The translations under genes and the position numbers were made by a program. DNA of 64,000 nt from Luteimonas chenhongjianii (GTDB lineage Bacteria > Pseudomonadota > Gammaproteobacteria > Xanthomonadales > Xanthomonadaceae): assembly GCF_002327105.1 (NCBI RefSeq), contig NZ_CP023406.1, positions 2,480,001-2,544,000 on the forward strand, written 5' to 3'. Positions 42,512 through 52,345 of this stretch are shown here, one piece after another (position 1 is the stretch's first letter; each line of letters opens with the position of its first letter). The notes beneath the pieces are model-generated. The model saw nothing but the letters and a program-made list of their open reading frames with translations, did no database searches and had not been told where the DNA came from.

Positions 42512-45142
42512 CTATCGTGCCATGTCGCCGTCGATCGATGCGAGCAGCGCCTCGCGCAGGGCCTGCTGGGCATGCTCGTCCAGGGGGCGGCCATCCCCGC
42601 AGCTGAGCAGGAACACGTCCTCGACGCGCTCGCCGAAGGTGGCCACGCGCGCATCGTGCACGCGCACGCCCTGCTGGCGCAGAACATGGGCCACGTCGGC
42701 CAACAGCCCTGGCCGGTCCGTGCAGACGAGGCTGAAGACGGTATGCCGCCCGCTGGCGCTGAGGTTGAACTCGATCTGCGGCGGCACCCGGAAATGCCGC
42801 AGATGCCGCGGCTGGGCGCGGCGCGCCGGGCGCGGATCCGGCTCACCGCACAGCACGCTGGTGAGCTTGCGCTCGATCGATGCGAGTTCCAGCGACTGGC
42901 GCGGGTCGGCCGGCAGCACCTGGAAGACGTCGAAGATCGTGCCGCCCGGGCCGTCCAGGGCGCGCGCCTGCTGGATCACCAGACCCAGCCGGTCGAGGGT
43001 GATGACGATCGCCGAGAACAGGCCGTCCCGATCGGGCGAATGCACGAAGACCTCCAGCGCTTGCGCGCCGGCCGCCAGGCGGCGCACACGGACCACGACG
43101 TCGCCGTCGCGCGTGTCGCGCAGGCCCAGCGCCTGCCACACCACCTGGTCCGCGCGCCCGCGCAGGAAGCTTTCCTGGGGAATGCGCGCAAACAGGGCGT
43201 CAGCCTCGGCGTCATCGACGCCATGCGCCGAGAGCAGGCCGCGCGCGCGGTCGCGCGCCTCGGCGATGCGCTCGGTCGCGGCCACCGGATTCTCCAGCCC
43301 GCGCCGCAACGCGAGCCGCGTCGCGCTGCGCAGATCGGTCAGCAGCCGGTCCTTCCAGGCATTCCACAGCTTCGGCGAGGTGCCGGCGATATCGGCGCAG
43401 GTCAACAGGTAGAGATAGTCGAGACGCTCGCGATCGGCGACCTCGGTGGCGAACCTGTGGATCACCGCGGGGTCGGAAATGTCGAGCTTCTGCGCGCTGG
43501 TCGACATCAGCAGATGACGGCGCACCAGCCATTCGACGAGCGCGGTATCGGCTTCGCCGAGGCCATGGCCTTCGCAGAACTGGCGAGCGTCGATCGCGCC
43601 GAGCACGGAATGGTCGCCGCCGCGGCCCTTGGCGATATCGTGGAACAGCCCCGCGATCAACAGCAATTCGGGCTTGCGCAGCTGCGGCCACACCGCATGC
43701 GCGGTGGAGAAGCGCTCGTCCGGGGCTTCCGACGCGAAGCTGGCGATGTTGCGAAGCACCGCGAGCGTGTGCTGATCGACGGTGTAGACGTGGAACAGGT
43801 CGAATTGCATGCGCCCGGTGACGTTGGCGAACTCGGGAATCCATACCCCCAGCACGCCCAGTCGCGCCATCCGCTCGAGCGTGCGGACCGGAATCGGACC
43901 GCGCAGCAGCGCCAGGAACTGGTCGCGCAGTTCAGCCGACGCGTTGCGCCACGACGGCAGCGCATGCAGGGATTCGGCCAGCGCACGCGCAGTCTGCGAA
44001 TGCAGGCCGCGCAGTTCCTGGTGATCGGCCCACATCGCGAACAGGTCGAACACGCGGCCGATGTCCCCACCCGGCCAGACATCGTCGCGTGCAACCAGAT
44101 AGCCGCGCTGGCTGCCAAACTCGGCGTCGAGCGGCTGCAGCGTGCCCTCGCCTTCGATCTGTTCCTCGAAGCGCTGCAACATGCGATCGCTGATCCGCTG
44201 CACCACTGAGGCGCTGCGGTAGAACTCCTGCATCATCTTTTCGACGAGCCGGTTCTCGACATCCTCGGCCTCCGCCGCATCGACATGGTGCAGACGCGCG
44301 GCGAGCGCCTTCTGGTAATCGAAGCGCAGACGCTCCTGGGCCTTGCCGGCGACCAGGTGCAGACCGAAGCGCAGCCGTGACAGCGTGCGACGCTCGCGTT
44401 CGAGCGTCGCATGTTCGTCGACGCCGAGCTGGCCCAGCGCGATCAGCTCCTCGGTGCCATACACACCGAGCACACGCCGCGCCATCCAGCGCAGGTTCTG
44501 CACGTCGCGCAAGCCACCGGGCCCTTCCTTGATGTTGGGTTCCAGGTTGTCGGCGGTATCGCCGAAACGCGCATGGCGCGATTCAAGTTCAGCGCGCTTG
44601 GCGTGGAAAAAATCGTCCGCGGGCCAGACCCGGGTATCGGCGATCGCGTCCATCAAGGCCCGCACCTCGCCGATGTTGGCCAGCAGCGGCCGCGCTTCGA
44701 GCAGCGCGGTCAGCACGGTCACGTCGGTGGCGGCGCGCGTGCACTCTTCGAAACTGCGCACTGCGTGGCCCACCGGCAGCCCGGAATCCCACAGCAAGGC
44801 GAGCATGCGGCCGAGCGCGTCGGCGTGTTCGGCCTGCGCGTTCGCCGCGGCGATCACAAGCAGATCGATGTCGGAGTGCGGAAACAGTTCGCCGCGGCCA
44901 TAGCCCCCCACAGCGAACAGCGCCAGCGGCGCATCGCCTGGAATGCACCTGGCCCAGGCCTTGCGCACCCAGCCATCGACCGCGTTGGCGCGTGCAGCGA
45001 GCAGGCGGTCGATGTGCTGGCCGGCATCGAAGCCCTGTGCAAGCCGGGCATCGTGGGCCCCGAGTGCAGCGCGCGCTTCCGCCACCCACGCCATGTCGCC
45101 GCAATCGGCGCCCGGGACCGCGGGGGCAGTGCGCGCTGTCAC
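42512..45142 (-). CDS. glnD: PII uridylyltransferase/uridylyl-removing enzyme GlnD
   Basis: The glutamine sensor that adds or removes UMP on PII proteins. It has 876 residues. It contains the nucleotidyltransferase motif [19 protein letters not shown], a helical middle part, and an HD domain with [19 protein letters not shown]. Two C-terminal ACT domains end the protein ([16 protein letters not shown] and [20 protein letters not shown]). The start is a GTG one base after the map stop, so the two genes are tightly linked. All four modules of the family are present. Confidence 0.97.
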   Translation of the reverse strand: MTARTAPAVPGADCGDMAWVAEARAALGAHDARLAQGFDAGQHIDRLLAARANAVDGWVRKAWARCIPGDAPLALFAVGGYGRGELFPHSDIDLLVIAAANAQAEHADALGRMLALLWDSGLPVGHAVRSFEECTRAATDVTVLTALLEARPLLANIGEVRALMDAIADTRVWPADDFFHAKRAELESRHARFGDTADNLEPNIKEGPGGLRDVQNLRWMARRVLGVYGTEELIALGQLGVDEHATLERERRTLSRLRFGLHLVAGKAQERLRFDYQKALAARLHHVDAAEAEDVENRLVEKMMQEFYRSASVVQRISDRMLQRFEEQIEGEGTLQPLDAEFGSQRGYLVARDDVWPGGDIGRVFDLFAMWADHQELRGLHSQTARALAESLHALPSWRNASAELRDQFLALLRGPIPVRTLERMARLGVLGVWIPEFANVTGRMQFDLFHVYTVDQHTLAVLRNIASFASEAPDERFSTAHAVWPQLRKPELLLIAGLFHDIAKGRGGDHSVLGAIDARQFCEGHGLGEADTALVEWLVRRHLLMSTSAQKLDISDPAVIHRFATEVADRERLDYLYLLTCADIAGTSPKLWNAWKDRLLTDLRSATRLALRRGLENPVAATERIAEARDRARGLLSAHGVDDAEADALFARIPQESFLRGRADQVVWQALGLRDTRDGDVVVRVRRLAAGAQALEVFVHSPDRDGLFSAIVITLDRLGLVIQQARALDGPGGTIFDVFQVLPADPRQSLELASIERKLTSVLCGEPDPRPARRAQPRHLRHFRVPPQIEFNLSASGRHTVFSLVCTDRPGLLADVAHVLRQQGVRVHDARVATFGERVEDVFLLSCGDGRPLDEHAQQALREALLASIDGDMAR

Positions 45143-45143
45143 G

Positions 45144-45926
45144 TCAGAGGAAGGCGTCGTTGTCGTCGCCCGGGATCCGGGTCAGCACGTCGACGCCGTC
45201 GGCGGTGACCGCGACCATGTGCTCCCACTGCGCGGACAACTTCCGGTCTTTGGTGACCACGGTCCAGCCATCCGGCAACACCTTGGTGAAGCGCGTGCCC
45301 TCGTTGATCATCGGCTCGATCGTGAAGGTCATGCCCTCCTGGAGGACCACGCCCGCGCCCGGCGTGCCGTAGTGCAGCACCTGCGGCTCGTCGTGGTAGA
45401 CCTTGCCGATTCCGTGGCCGCAGTACTCGCGCACGACGCTGAAACGCTGGGCTTCCGCATGCTTCTGGATGGCATGACCGACGTCGCCGAGGGTGGCTCC
45501 TGGCCGCACGGCATGGATCCCCTTCCACATCGCCTCGCGCGTGACTTCGACCAGCCGACGCGCCATCACCGACGGCGTACCGACGTAGTACATGCGGCTG
45601 GTGTCGCCGTGCCAGCCATCCTTGATGACGGTCACGTCGATGTTGATGATGTCGCCGTCCTTCAGGACCTTGCCTTCGCTTGGAATCCCGTGACAGATGA
45701 CGTTATTAACCGAGGTGCAGGTGGTCTTGGTATAGCCCTTGTAGCCGACGTTGGCCGGCGTCGCCCCCTGCACGTTCACGATGTGCTCGTAGCAGATGCG
45801 GTCCAGCTCTTCGGTGGTGACGCCCGGTACCACGTGGGGGGCGACGACCTGGAGCACCTCGGCCGCCAGCCGGCCGGCCACGCGCATCTTCTCGATTTCT
45901 TCGGGGGTCTTGAGTGAAATGGTCAT
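45144..45926 (-). CDS. map: Methionine aminopeptidase, type I
   Basis: Removes the initiator Met from nascent proteins. It has 260 residues from MTISLKTPEEIEKMRVAGR. The five dimetal ligands are visible: Asp in INIDVTVIKDGWHGDTSR (two), His in GHGIGKVYHDEPQ, Glu in FTIEPMI and Glu in AQWEHMVAV. The frame is open far upstream, but those residues are not conserved. It is divergent from rpsB, the same arrangement as in E. coli. Confidence 0.97.
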   Translation of the reverse strand: MTISLKTPEEIEKMRVAGRLAAEVLQVVAPHVVPGVTTEELDRICYEHIVNVQGATPANVGYKGYTKTTCTSVNNVICHGIPSEGKVLKDGDIINIDVTVIKDGWHGDTSRMYYVGTPSVMARRLVEVTREAMWKGIHAVRPGATLGDVGHAIQKHAEAQRFSVVREYCGHGIGKVYHDEPQVLHYGTPGAGVVLQEGMTFTIEPMINEGTRFTKVLPDGWTVVTKDRKLSAQWEHMVAVTADGVDVLTRIPGDDNDAFL

Positions 45927-46259
45927 ACGTCCATTATCACCCAGCCCGCGAGGCATGCAATTTCGAGGCGGGCGATCCGCAGCGCAGGCGCTGCCTCCAC
46001 CCGGTCGAACAGCTTGCCGAGCCCGAGCCGGGCCGCGTCCTGATTCCTCACGGCGCCCGTTATCGCAGCGGACGATGAACAGACGTTCGGCTGATGGCCG
46101 GGTGCCGGCCCAGCAGGGTGCAGCCCCCGCGACTACCCGGACACGATCACCATCACTCCGATCGCCCCGCTTGCGAGGCCGCACATCCCGGGCGGGCCGC
46201 CCCCATCCTTCGTCCGGGAAGTCACCGCGGTCGGTCTGCGAGACCCGTAGCCCAGGTAT
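45927..46259. other. Map-rpsB intergenic region, non-coding part
   Basis: No gene is seen in this part of the 609-base divergent spacer. It should contain the map promoter. The rpsB promoter and leader lie to its right. Confidence 0.45.
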
Positions 46260-46289
46260 TTGCCGGCAACCCCTTGAGCGGGCTATAGT
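46260..46289 (+). promoter_or_regulatory. Probable rpsB-tsf promoter
   Basis: TTGCCG (46260-46265), an 18-base spacer, TATAGT (46284-46289). Transcription would start near 46296, leaving a leader of about 240 bases before rpsB. Confidence 0.65.
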
Positions 46290-46295
46290 TGCGCG

Positions 46296-46535
46296 CTTCC
46301 CTCCCGGCCCGCCGTGAAGGACGCCGACACGGGGCGACACCCGTGAATACACACCTGCCGCATTTCCCCGTGCCGGGGTGCCCGACGTCTCTTCACGGAG
46401 CTCGGGTTCGGCCACGGAGGCGACAGGGAGGCCCAACCCCGGAACCGTGTGCGCGTCCCTTCAAGGGCGCACATCCTTGCGCGGACTTACCAAGACAGCC
46501 TCGCAGGGCACCGGTTCCCCCTCAGGAGTTCTGCA
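46296..46535 (+). promoter_or_regulatory. Long structured leader of rpsB
   Basis: About 240 untranslated bases with several inverted repeats, for example ACGGG/CCCGT near 46330 and TGTGCGC (46448-46454) pairing with GCGCACA (46467-46473). In E. coli, ribosomal protein S2 represses rpsB-tsf through its leader. The length and structure here fit such control, but I cannot match the conserved motif base by base. Confidence 0.5.
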
Positions 46536-47333
46536 ATGCCCCAGATCACCATGCGTCAGATGCTGGAAGCCGGCGTCCACTTCGGCCACCAGACCCGCTA
46601 CTGGAATCCCAAGATGGCGCCGTACATCTTCGGCGCACGCGGCAAGATCCACATCATCAACCTCGAGAAGACGGTTCCGCTGTTCAACGACGCGATGAAC
46701 TTCATCTCGGGTATCGCGCAGAAGCGCGGCATGATCCTGTTCATCGGCACCAAGCGCAGCGCGCGCGATGCGATCAAGGAAGAAGCCGAGCGTTGCGGCA
46801 TGCCGTTCATGACCCAGCGCTGGCTCGGCGGCACGCTGACCAACTTCGCCACGGTGAAGAAGTCGGTGTCGCGCCTCAAGGAGCTGGAAGCGGCCGAGAC
46901 CGACGGCACGTTCGAGAAGCTGGTCAAGCACGAAGTGCTGGGCCTGCGTCGTGAGCGCGAGAAGCTGGAAGCCTCGCTGGGCGGCATCAAGGAGATGCAC
47001 CGCCTGCCCGACGCCCTGTTCGTCATCGACATCGGCCACGAAGACATCGCGATCAAGGAAGCCAAGAAGCTCGGCATCCCGGTGATCGCGGTTGTGGACA
47101 CCAACTACGACCCGAGCCTCGTCGACTACGCGATCCCGGGCAACGACGACGCGATCCGCGCCGTGCAGCTGTACGCGAACGCCGCAGCCGACGCCGTGCT
47201 CGAAGGCAAGGCCGCAACGCCGACCGCCGGCAACGTGCGCGAGGAAGAGTTCGCCGAAGAAAGCGAGAAGCCGGCGCGCGCGCCGCGTGGCAAGAAGTCC
47301 GACGACGCCGTGGCAGCGCCCGCGGCCGAGTAA
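46536..47333 (+). CDS. rpsB: 30S ribosomal protein S2
   Basis: A 265-residue small-subunit protein. It starts [20 protein letters not shown] with AGGAG 7 bases upstream. The coiled-coil part ([16 protein letters not shown] to [13 protein letters not shown]) and the [12 protein letters not shown] and [13 protein letters not shown] signatures are clear. The C-terminal tail of about 35 residues is Glu/Ala-rich and longer than in E. coli (241 residues). First gene of rpsB-tsf. Confidence 0.98.
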   Translation: MPQITMRQMLEAGVHFGHQTRYWNPKMAPYIFGARGKIHIINLEKTVPLFNDAMNFISGIAQKRGMILFIGTKRSARDAIKEEAERCGMPFMTQRWLGGTLTNFATVKKSVSRLKELEAAETDGTFEKLVKHEVLGLRREREKLEASLGGIKEMHRLPDALFVIDIGHEDIAIKEAKKLGIPVIAVVDTNYDPSLVDYAIPGNDDAIRAVQLYANAAADAVLEGKAATPTAGNVREEEFAEESEKPARAPRGKKSDDAVAAPAAE

Positions 47334-47459
47334 CCGCTGCGACAGGCGGCCGTCCCGTGCTGGACGGCCACCTGCTTCGCCGTGCGCCAAGTAGCTGCCG
47401 GCGTCGCCGCGGCACGGGCCACGGCCCATACGACACCCCCCCGAATTCAGAGGTTCCCA

Positions 47460-48338
47460 ATGGAAATCACCGCATCCCTGGTCAAGGAACTGCGCGAGCG
47501 CACCGGCGCCGGCATGATGGAATGCAAGAAGGCACTCAGCGAGAACAGCGGCAACATCGACGCTGCCGCCGAGGCGCTGCGCAAGTCGGGCCTGGCCAAG
47601 GCCGACAAGAAGGCCGACCGCATCGCCGCCGAAGGCCGCATTGCCGCGGCGCAGAACGACAGCACTGCCGTGCTGGTCGAGATCAACTCCGAGACCGACT
47701 TCGTCGCCAAGGACGACAACTTCCTGCGTTTCGCCGATACCGTTGCCCAGGCAGCCCTGTCCTCCGGCGCCGCCGATGCCGAGGCCCTGAAGTCGGTCAA
47801 GCTCGAATCGGGCGAGACGGTCGAGGAAACCCGCGCCGCCGTCATCGCCAAGGTCGGCGAGAACCTGCAGGTGCGTCGTCTGGTCCGCGTCGAGAGCGCG
47901 AACAACATCGCGGCCTACGTGCACGGCGGCCGCATCGGCGTGCTGGTCGAACTTCAGGGTGGTGACGCCGAACTGGCGCGCGGCCTTGCGATGCACGTCG
48001 CGGCAATGAACCCGCCGTACAACAAGGCGAGCGATGTGCCGACCGACTTCGTCGAGAAGGAAAAGGAGATCGAGCTGGCGAAGATGTCCGACAAGGACAA
48101 GAGCAAGCCCGCCGACATTCTCGAGAAGATCATCAGCGGCAAGATCAACAAGATCGTCAACGAGGTCACGCTCTACGGCCAGCCTTATGTGCTCGACACC
48201 GACAAGACGGTCGAAGCCGTGCTCAAGGCCGCCGGCGCGGAAGTCGTCGGCTTCCAGCGTCTGGCTGTCGGCGAAGGCATCGAGAAGGTGGTCGAGGATT
48301 ACGCTGCCGAAGTGATGAAGCAGGCAGGCCTGGCCTGA
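47460..48338 (+). CDS. tsf: Elongation factor Ts
   Basis: The nucleotide exchange factor for EF-Tu. It has 292 residues from [20 protein letters not shown], with AGAGG 6 bases upstream. The signature [17 protein letters not shown], the core [14 protein letters not shown] (TDFV contacts EF-Tu) and the C-terminal [13 protein letters not shown] are intact. It is 126 bases after rpsB. pyrH and frr, which often follow, are not here; a bidirectional terminator and galU come next. Confidence 0.98.
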   Translation: MEITASLVKELRERTGAGMMECKKALSENSGNIDAAAEALRKSGLAKADKKADRIAAEGRIAAAQNDSTAVLVEINSETDFVAKDDNFLRFADTVAQAALSSGAADAEALKSVKLESGETVEETRAAVIAKVGENLQVRRLVRVESANNIAAYVHGGRIGVLVELQGGDAELARGLAMHVAAMNPPYNKASDVPTDFVEKEKEIELAKMSDKDKSKPADILEKIISGKINKIVNEVTLYGQPYVLDTDKTVEAVLKAAGAEVVGFQRLAVGEGIEKVVEDYAAEVMKQAGLA

Positions 48339-48384
48339 CCGATGGGTCGTCGGCCTCCGGGTCGATGGCTCTGATCCACGAAAA

Positions 48385-48403
48385 ACGCGCCCAATGGGCG
48401 CGT
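48385..48403 (+). terminator. Bidirectional terminator between tsf and galU
   Basis: Stem CGCGCCC/GGGCGCG with an AAT loop, flanked by AAAAA on the left and TTTTTT on the right. It can end both the rpsB-tsf and the convergent galU transcripts. Confidence 0.9.
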
Positions 48404-48533
48404 TTTTTGTTTTCCGGGATCGATCCCGTGACGCACGAGGACGTTGCGCCACCGGAGATCGCCCTCCTCCAACAGCAGAACGCCCGGCGGATGCCGGGGC
48501 GTCGGTCCTCAGGCGATCATGAAGATCGCCAGG

Positions 48534-49436
48534 TCAATCCAGATCGCGCACACCCATTTCCTGCAGCGCGTTTTGCATCAGCACGGCCGTGTGGGCACTG
48601 AGCTGCTCGTTCTCGAGTGCGTAGCGGATCGTAGCCTCGATCAGGCCCAGATGCGTGCCGCAATCGAAGCGCACGCCCTGGAACCGGTATGCGTGGACCG
48701 GCTGCTCGGCAAGCAGCGCGGCGATTGCGTCGGTCAACTGGATCTCGCCACCTGCGCCCGGCTGCGTACGCTCCAGCAGGTCGAAGATACGGCCATCGAG
48801 CACATAACGCCCGACCACCGCCAGCGTGCTCGGCGCATCGGCCGGCTTGGGCTTTTCGACCATCGAGGTGATCCGGCCGTGGCGCCCATCGAACGCCTCG
48901 GTCGCGACAATGCCATAGCTGGCCGTCTGCTCGCGCTCGACATCCTGCACTGCGATCATGCTCGCACCGGTAGCCTCGTGGGCGTCGGCCATCTGTCGCA
49001 GGGCACCCGCGCCCTTCCTGTTCCACAGGAGGTCGTCGGGCAGCATCACCGCGAACGGCTCGTCGCCGATGACCGGGCGGGCGCACAGCACCGCGTCGCC
49101 GAGGCCGCGCGCTTCCGGCTGGGTCACGAAGATTGCACGCACGCCGTCGGGCAATGGGCGCCGTACCTTTTCCAGCAGCTCGTGCTTGCCGGCAGCCTCG
49201 AGCCGATCCTCGAGCTCGTAGGCCTTGTCGAAATAATCGCCAATCGCGTGCTTGTAGCGATTGGTCACGAAGACCAGCGTGTCGCAACCGGCTTCGATCG
49301 CTTCGTCCACCGCGTACTGGATCAGGGGGCGGTCGACGATGGGCAGCATTTCCTTGGGCACCGTCTTCGTCGCCGGCAGGAAGCGCGTACCGAGCCCCGC
49401 GACGGGAAACACAGCCTTGCGGATCCTTTGCGTCAT
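48534..49436 (-). CDS. galU: UTP-glucose-1-phosphate uridylyltransferase GalU
   Basis: Makes UDP-glucose for lipopolysaccharide core, exopolysaccharide and glucans. It has 300 residues. The nucleotide-binding start is VFPVAGLGTRFLPATKTVPKE with the PKEMLPIVDRPLI motif. VMLPDDLL and ITSMVEKPKP are the later active-site segments, and FDCGTHLGLIEA closes the domain. Its ATG overlaps the TGA of the upstream dehydratase gene by four bases, so it belongs to the polysaccharide operon. Confidence 0.97.
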   Translation of the reverse strand: MTQRIRKAVFPVAGLGTRFLPATKTVPKEMLPIVDRPLIQYAVDEAIEAGCDTLVFVTNRYKHAIGDYFDKAYELEDRLEAAGKHELLEKVRRPLPDGVRAIFVTQPEARGLGDAVLCARPVIGDEPFAVMLPDDLLWNRKGAGALRQMADAHEATGASMIAVQDVEREQTASYGIVATEAFDGRHGRITSMVEKPKPADAPSTLAVVGRYVLDGRIFDLLERTQPGAGGEIQLTDAIAALLAEQPVHAYRFQGVRFDCGTHLGLIEATIRYALENEQLSAHTAVLMQNALQEMGVRDLD

Positions 49437-51343
49437 AGCTGTCTCGCGTGTCGTGGAGGAAAGGCGACGATCGTCGCACCTCCGTTGTGTTTTCCAGGCG
49501 AATCCAGAGGGGCGAATTCGGGGACCGCCTCTCGCAGCGTGACTGCAAGAAGATCCAGGTCGTAGCGGGCGACGCCCTCGGTCAGCTTCGCGAGCGCGAG
49601 CGAGAGACGCTCCGCATGTACTGTGCGCGCTTCCGCCTGCAGGATCTTGGGATGCGTCGTGGGGCGGTAGCGTTCGTCGGCATGGAACAGGGTCTCGTGC
49701 AGCTTTTCGCCAGGCCGCAGCCCTGAGTAGACGATGGCCACGTCCACCTCGGGGTGTTTGCCGGCCAGGCGGATCATCTGCTCGGCCAGCAGACGGATCG
49801 AAACCGGCTCCCCCATGTCGAGCGTATAGACTGCCTGCGGTGAGCCGATCGCCACCGACTGCATGATCAGCTGGCAGGCTTCTGGAATCGTCATGAAGTA
49901 TCGGGTGACCTCGGGATCGGTCACTGTCACCGGTCCGCCGCGACGGATCTGCTCGCGGAACAGCGGCACAACGCTGCCCGCCGAATCCAGCACGTTGCCG
50001 AAACGCACGGTGATGAAATCCGTGGACGACGTGCCGGCAAGATCCTGACAGAGCATCTCGGCCAGACGCTTGGTCGCGCCCAGTACGTTGACGGGGTCCA
50101 CAGCCTTGTCAGTGGAAATCAGGACGAACGTCGAAACCTTGTGGGCAATGGCGGCGAGCGCCACTGCGCGTGTCGCAAGGACATTGTTGCGGACGCCTTC
50201 GCGCAGCTGGGTTTCCAGAACGGGCACCTGCTTGTAGGCCGCGGCATGGAAGACGGCATCGGGCGCGGCGAGACGCATCGCGTGGGCGACGACGGCGGGA
50301 TCGCCGCAGTCGCCGAGCACCGGCACCAGGGAGATGCGGGGAAAGTCGCGCCGCAGCTCACCCTCGATCCGCGTCAGCGCAAGCTCGTCCATCTCGACCA
50401 GGGCGATCTTCGCGGTGCCGTTGCGGGCACATTGCCGGCACAGCTCCGCGCCGATGGAACCCCCAGCCCCGGTCACCAGCACGCTTCGACTGTGGAGCCA
50501 GGCACGGATCGCTTTCCAGTCGGGCGTCACGGGCTTGCGACCCAGCAGGTCCTCGATCGCGACTTCCTTGAGTTCGCCAGGCAACGAACGGCCTTCGAGC
50601 AGATCGTCGAGACGCGGCACGGTCCGAAACGGCAGGCCGGTCCGCTCGCAGGCCGCCACGGCCTTGCGCATGGCAGCGGCATTGGCGGATGGCATTGCGA
50701 TGACCAGCAGACTCGCCGCAGTCTCCGGTGCCACACGCTCGACGTCGGCAATGCGGCCAAGAACCGGCACCCCTTGCAGCTGGCTGCCGCGAAGCTTGGC
50801 CGCGTCATCGAGGAACCCGACCGGATCGTAGGCACCGGTACGGCGCAGATCGCGCACCAGCGTCTCGCCGGCCTGGCCGGCGCCCAGGATCAACACCCGG
50901 ACCGCGGACTGACTCGTCCGCAGCATCCCATGGTCCTTCCACGCACGGTAAAGCAGCCGTGGCATCCCGAGCAGTGCTGCGAGCAGCAGCGGGTAACTGA
51001 TCAGGACCGTGCGCGGCACCAGATTCAGGCGGTTGTAGACGAACAACACAAGCATGATCGCCAGCAACCCGAGGACCGACGCCTTGACGATGTTCAGAAG
51101 GTCGGGGACGCTCGCGAATCGCCACAGGCCGCGATAGAGCCCGACCCGCCAGAAGATCAGCCCCTGCGCGAGCAGGATCAGGGCGATGTCGGTGGACCAC
51201 AGCGAGAAGGTCGGCGAGCTTTCCATCACGGAATGACGGAACTGATGCAAACCGACCCAGCAGAACCACACCATTGCCAGGTCATGCAGAATCACAGCCA
51301 CACGTGGGGCGAGCACTCCCAGCTTGGCCTTGAACTCAATCAT
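49433..51343 (-). CDS. WbpM/CapD-type UDP-sugar C4,C6-dehydratase
   Basis: A 636-residue inner-membrane protein. Four N-terminal membrane helices (about residues 15-130) are followed by a first Rossmann-like region (VRVLILGAGQAGETLV) and a second, catalytic SDR domain starting SVLVTGAGGSIGAELC. The motif LISTDKAVDPVNVLGATKR is that of long WbpM/PglF dehydratases, where the usual Tyr is replaced. The likely reaction is UDP-GlcNAc to UDP-4-keto-6-deoxy-GlcNAc, the first step to QuiNAc/FucNAc-type sugars. It overlaps the upstream glycosyltransferase by 8 bases and galU by 4. Confidence 0.9.
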   Translation of the reverse strand: MIEFKAKLGVLAPRVAVILHDLAMVWFCWVGLHQFRHSVMESSPTFSLWSTDIALILLAQGLIFWRVGLYRGLWRFASVPDLLNIVKASVLGLLAIMLVLFVYNRLNLVPRTVLISYPLLLAALLGMPRLLYRAWKDHGMLRTSQSAVRVLILGAGQAGETLVRDLRRTGAYDPVGFLDDAAKLRGSQLQGVPVLGRIADVERVAPETAASLLVIAMPSANAAAMRKAVAACERTGLPFRTVPRLDDLLEGRSLPGELKEVAIEDLLGRKPVTPDWKAIRAWLHSRSVLVTGAGGSIGAELCRQCARNGTAKIALVEMDELALTRIEGELRRDFPRISLVPVLGDCGDPAVVAHAMRLAAPDAVFHAAAYKQVPVLETQLREGVRNNVLATRAVALAAIAHKVSTFVLISTDKAVDPVNVLGATKRLAEMLCQDLAGTSSTDFITVRFGNVLDSAGSVVPLFREQIRRGGPVTVTDPEVTRYFMTIPEACQLIMQSVAIGSPQAVYTLDMGEPVSIRLLAEQMIRLAGKHPEVDVAIVYSGLRPGEKLHETLFHADERYRPTTHPKILQAEARTVHAERLSLALAKLTEGVARYDLDLLAVTLREAVPEFAPLDSPGKHNGGATIVAFPPRHARQL

Positions 51344-52343
51344 GCAGTCGCATCCCTACGACAGAGGCGCGGCGGAGCCGGGCACGCAGAACGAACCAGA
51401 TGGCAGTACCGACGGCATACCATGTGGCGAAGGCTCCGATGATAACGGGTTGCGACGCTCCTAACGTACCCACAGCCACGACGAGCGATAGCAGCGTCCA
51501 TGCCGCAAAGCCGCCGGTGACACGTGCATGGGTATAGCCCGCTTGGACGCAGCGCTGATATGCATGCTGGACGTGCGGCATCCAGAACGGCTCGCCGGCG
51601 ATGATGCGCGAGAATAACGTCAAGGTCGTGTCAATGAGAACGCCGGATAGCGGCAAAAGGACGATCAACAGATCGGCTGGCCTTGGCTCTGGCGTGAGCG
51701 CGACGAGGCAGGCCGCCACATAGCCGAGCGCGCCACTGCCGACGTCCCCCAGGAAGATGCGGGCCTTCGGGAAATTCCAGGGCAGAAACCCCGCACAGGC
51801 AGCCGCGTATGCAAACGCGAGCAAGGCAGCCATTCCGCGTCCGATCAGCAGGATCCCGACCGCGAAAATAATGGCTTGGGTCACGGCAATACCGTCGATG
51901 CCGTCAAGGAAATTCCAGGCATTCACCAGTCCTAGCGTCAGCAAGAATACGCTCGCCGCCCACCACAGCGGCGCTCCGCTGGCCACCAGCGCCCAAGCCA
52001 GCAATCCGGCGGCGACAACGTGGACGGCCAGTCGTGCCCAAGGCGACAGCGGACGATGATCGTCGATCCAGCCTACGGCGGCGACGAGCGCCAGGCCGCA
52101 GGCACCAGCCAGCAGGACAGGCGAGCCAGTGGCCACGAGCCCGAGCCACACCATGACCGGCAGGACAACTGCGACGACGGCGATGCCGCCGCCCCGCGGC
52201 GTCGCAATCCGGTGACTGCGGCGCGCACCGGGCGCATCGACAAGTTGCCGTCGCAATGCATACATCCGCGCCACCATGGTCAGTGCCGACGCGGCGGCAA
52301 AGGCGCCGACACCCAGCGCCAGGACGGCGGTCACGGACGGCAT
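51336..52343 (-). CDS. WecA/WbpL-type undecaprenyl-phosphate glycosylphosphotransferase
   Basis: A 335-residue polytopic membrane enzyme (about 10-11 helices) that transfers a HexNAc-1-phosphate to undecaprenyl phosphate and so starts O-antigen or other glycan assembly. The signature acidic motifs are VGWIDDHRPLSP, NAWNFLDGIDGIA and RIFLGDVGSGALGY, and the cytoplasmic MPHVQHAYQR matches the HIHH-like loop. The start MPSVTAVLAL lies 2 bases after the lapB stop. Coupling to the dehydratase suggests its substrate is the product of that pathway, as for WbpL. Confidence 0.9.
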   Translation of the reverse strand: MPSVTAVLALGVGAFAAASALTMVARMYALRRQLVDAPGARRSHRIATPRGGGIAVVAVVLPVMVWLGLVATGSPVLLAGACGLALVAAVGWIDDHRPLSPWARLAVHVVAAGLLAWALVASGAPLWWAASVFLLTLGLVNAWNFLDGIDGIAVTQAIIFAVGILLIGRGMAALLAFAYAAACAGFLPWNFPKARIFLGDVGSGALGYVAACLVALTPEPRPADLLIVLLPLSGVLIDTTLTLFSRIIAGEPFWMPHVQHAYQRCVQAGYTHARVTGGFAAWTLLSLVVAVGTLGASQPVIIGAFATWYAVGTAIWFVLRARLRRASVVGMRLHD

Positions 52344-52345
52344 AT

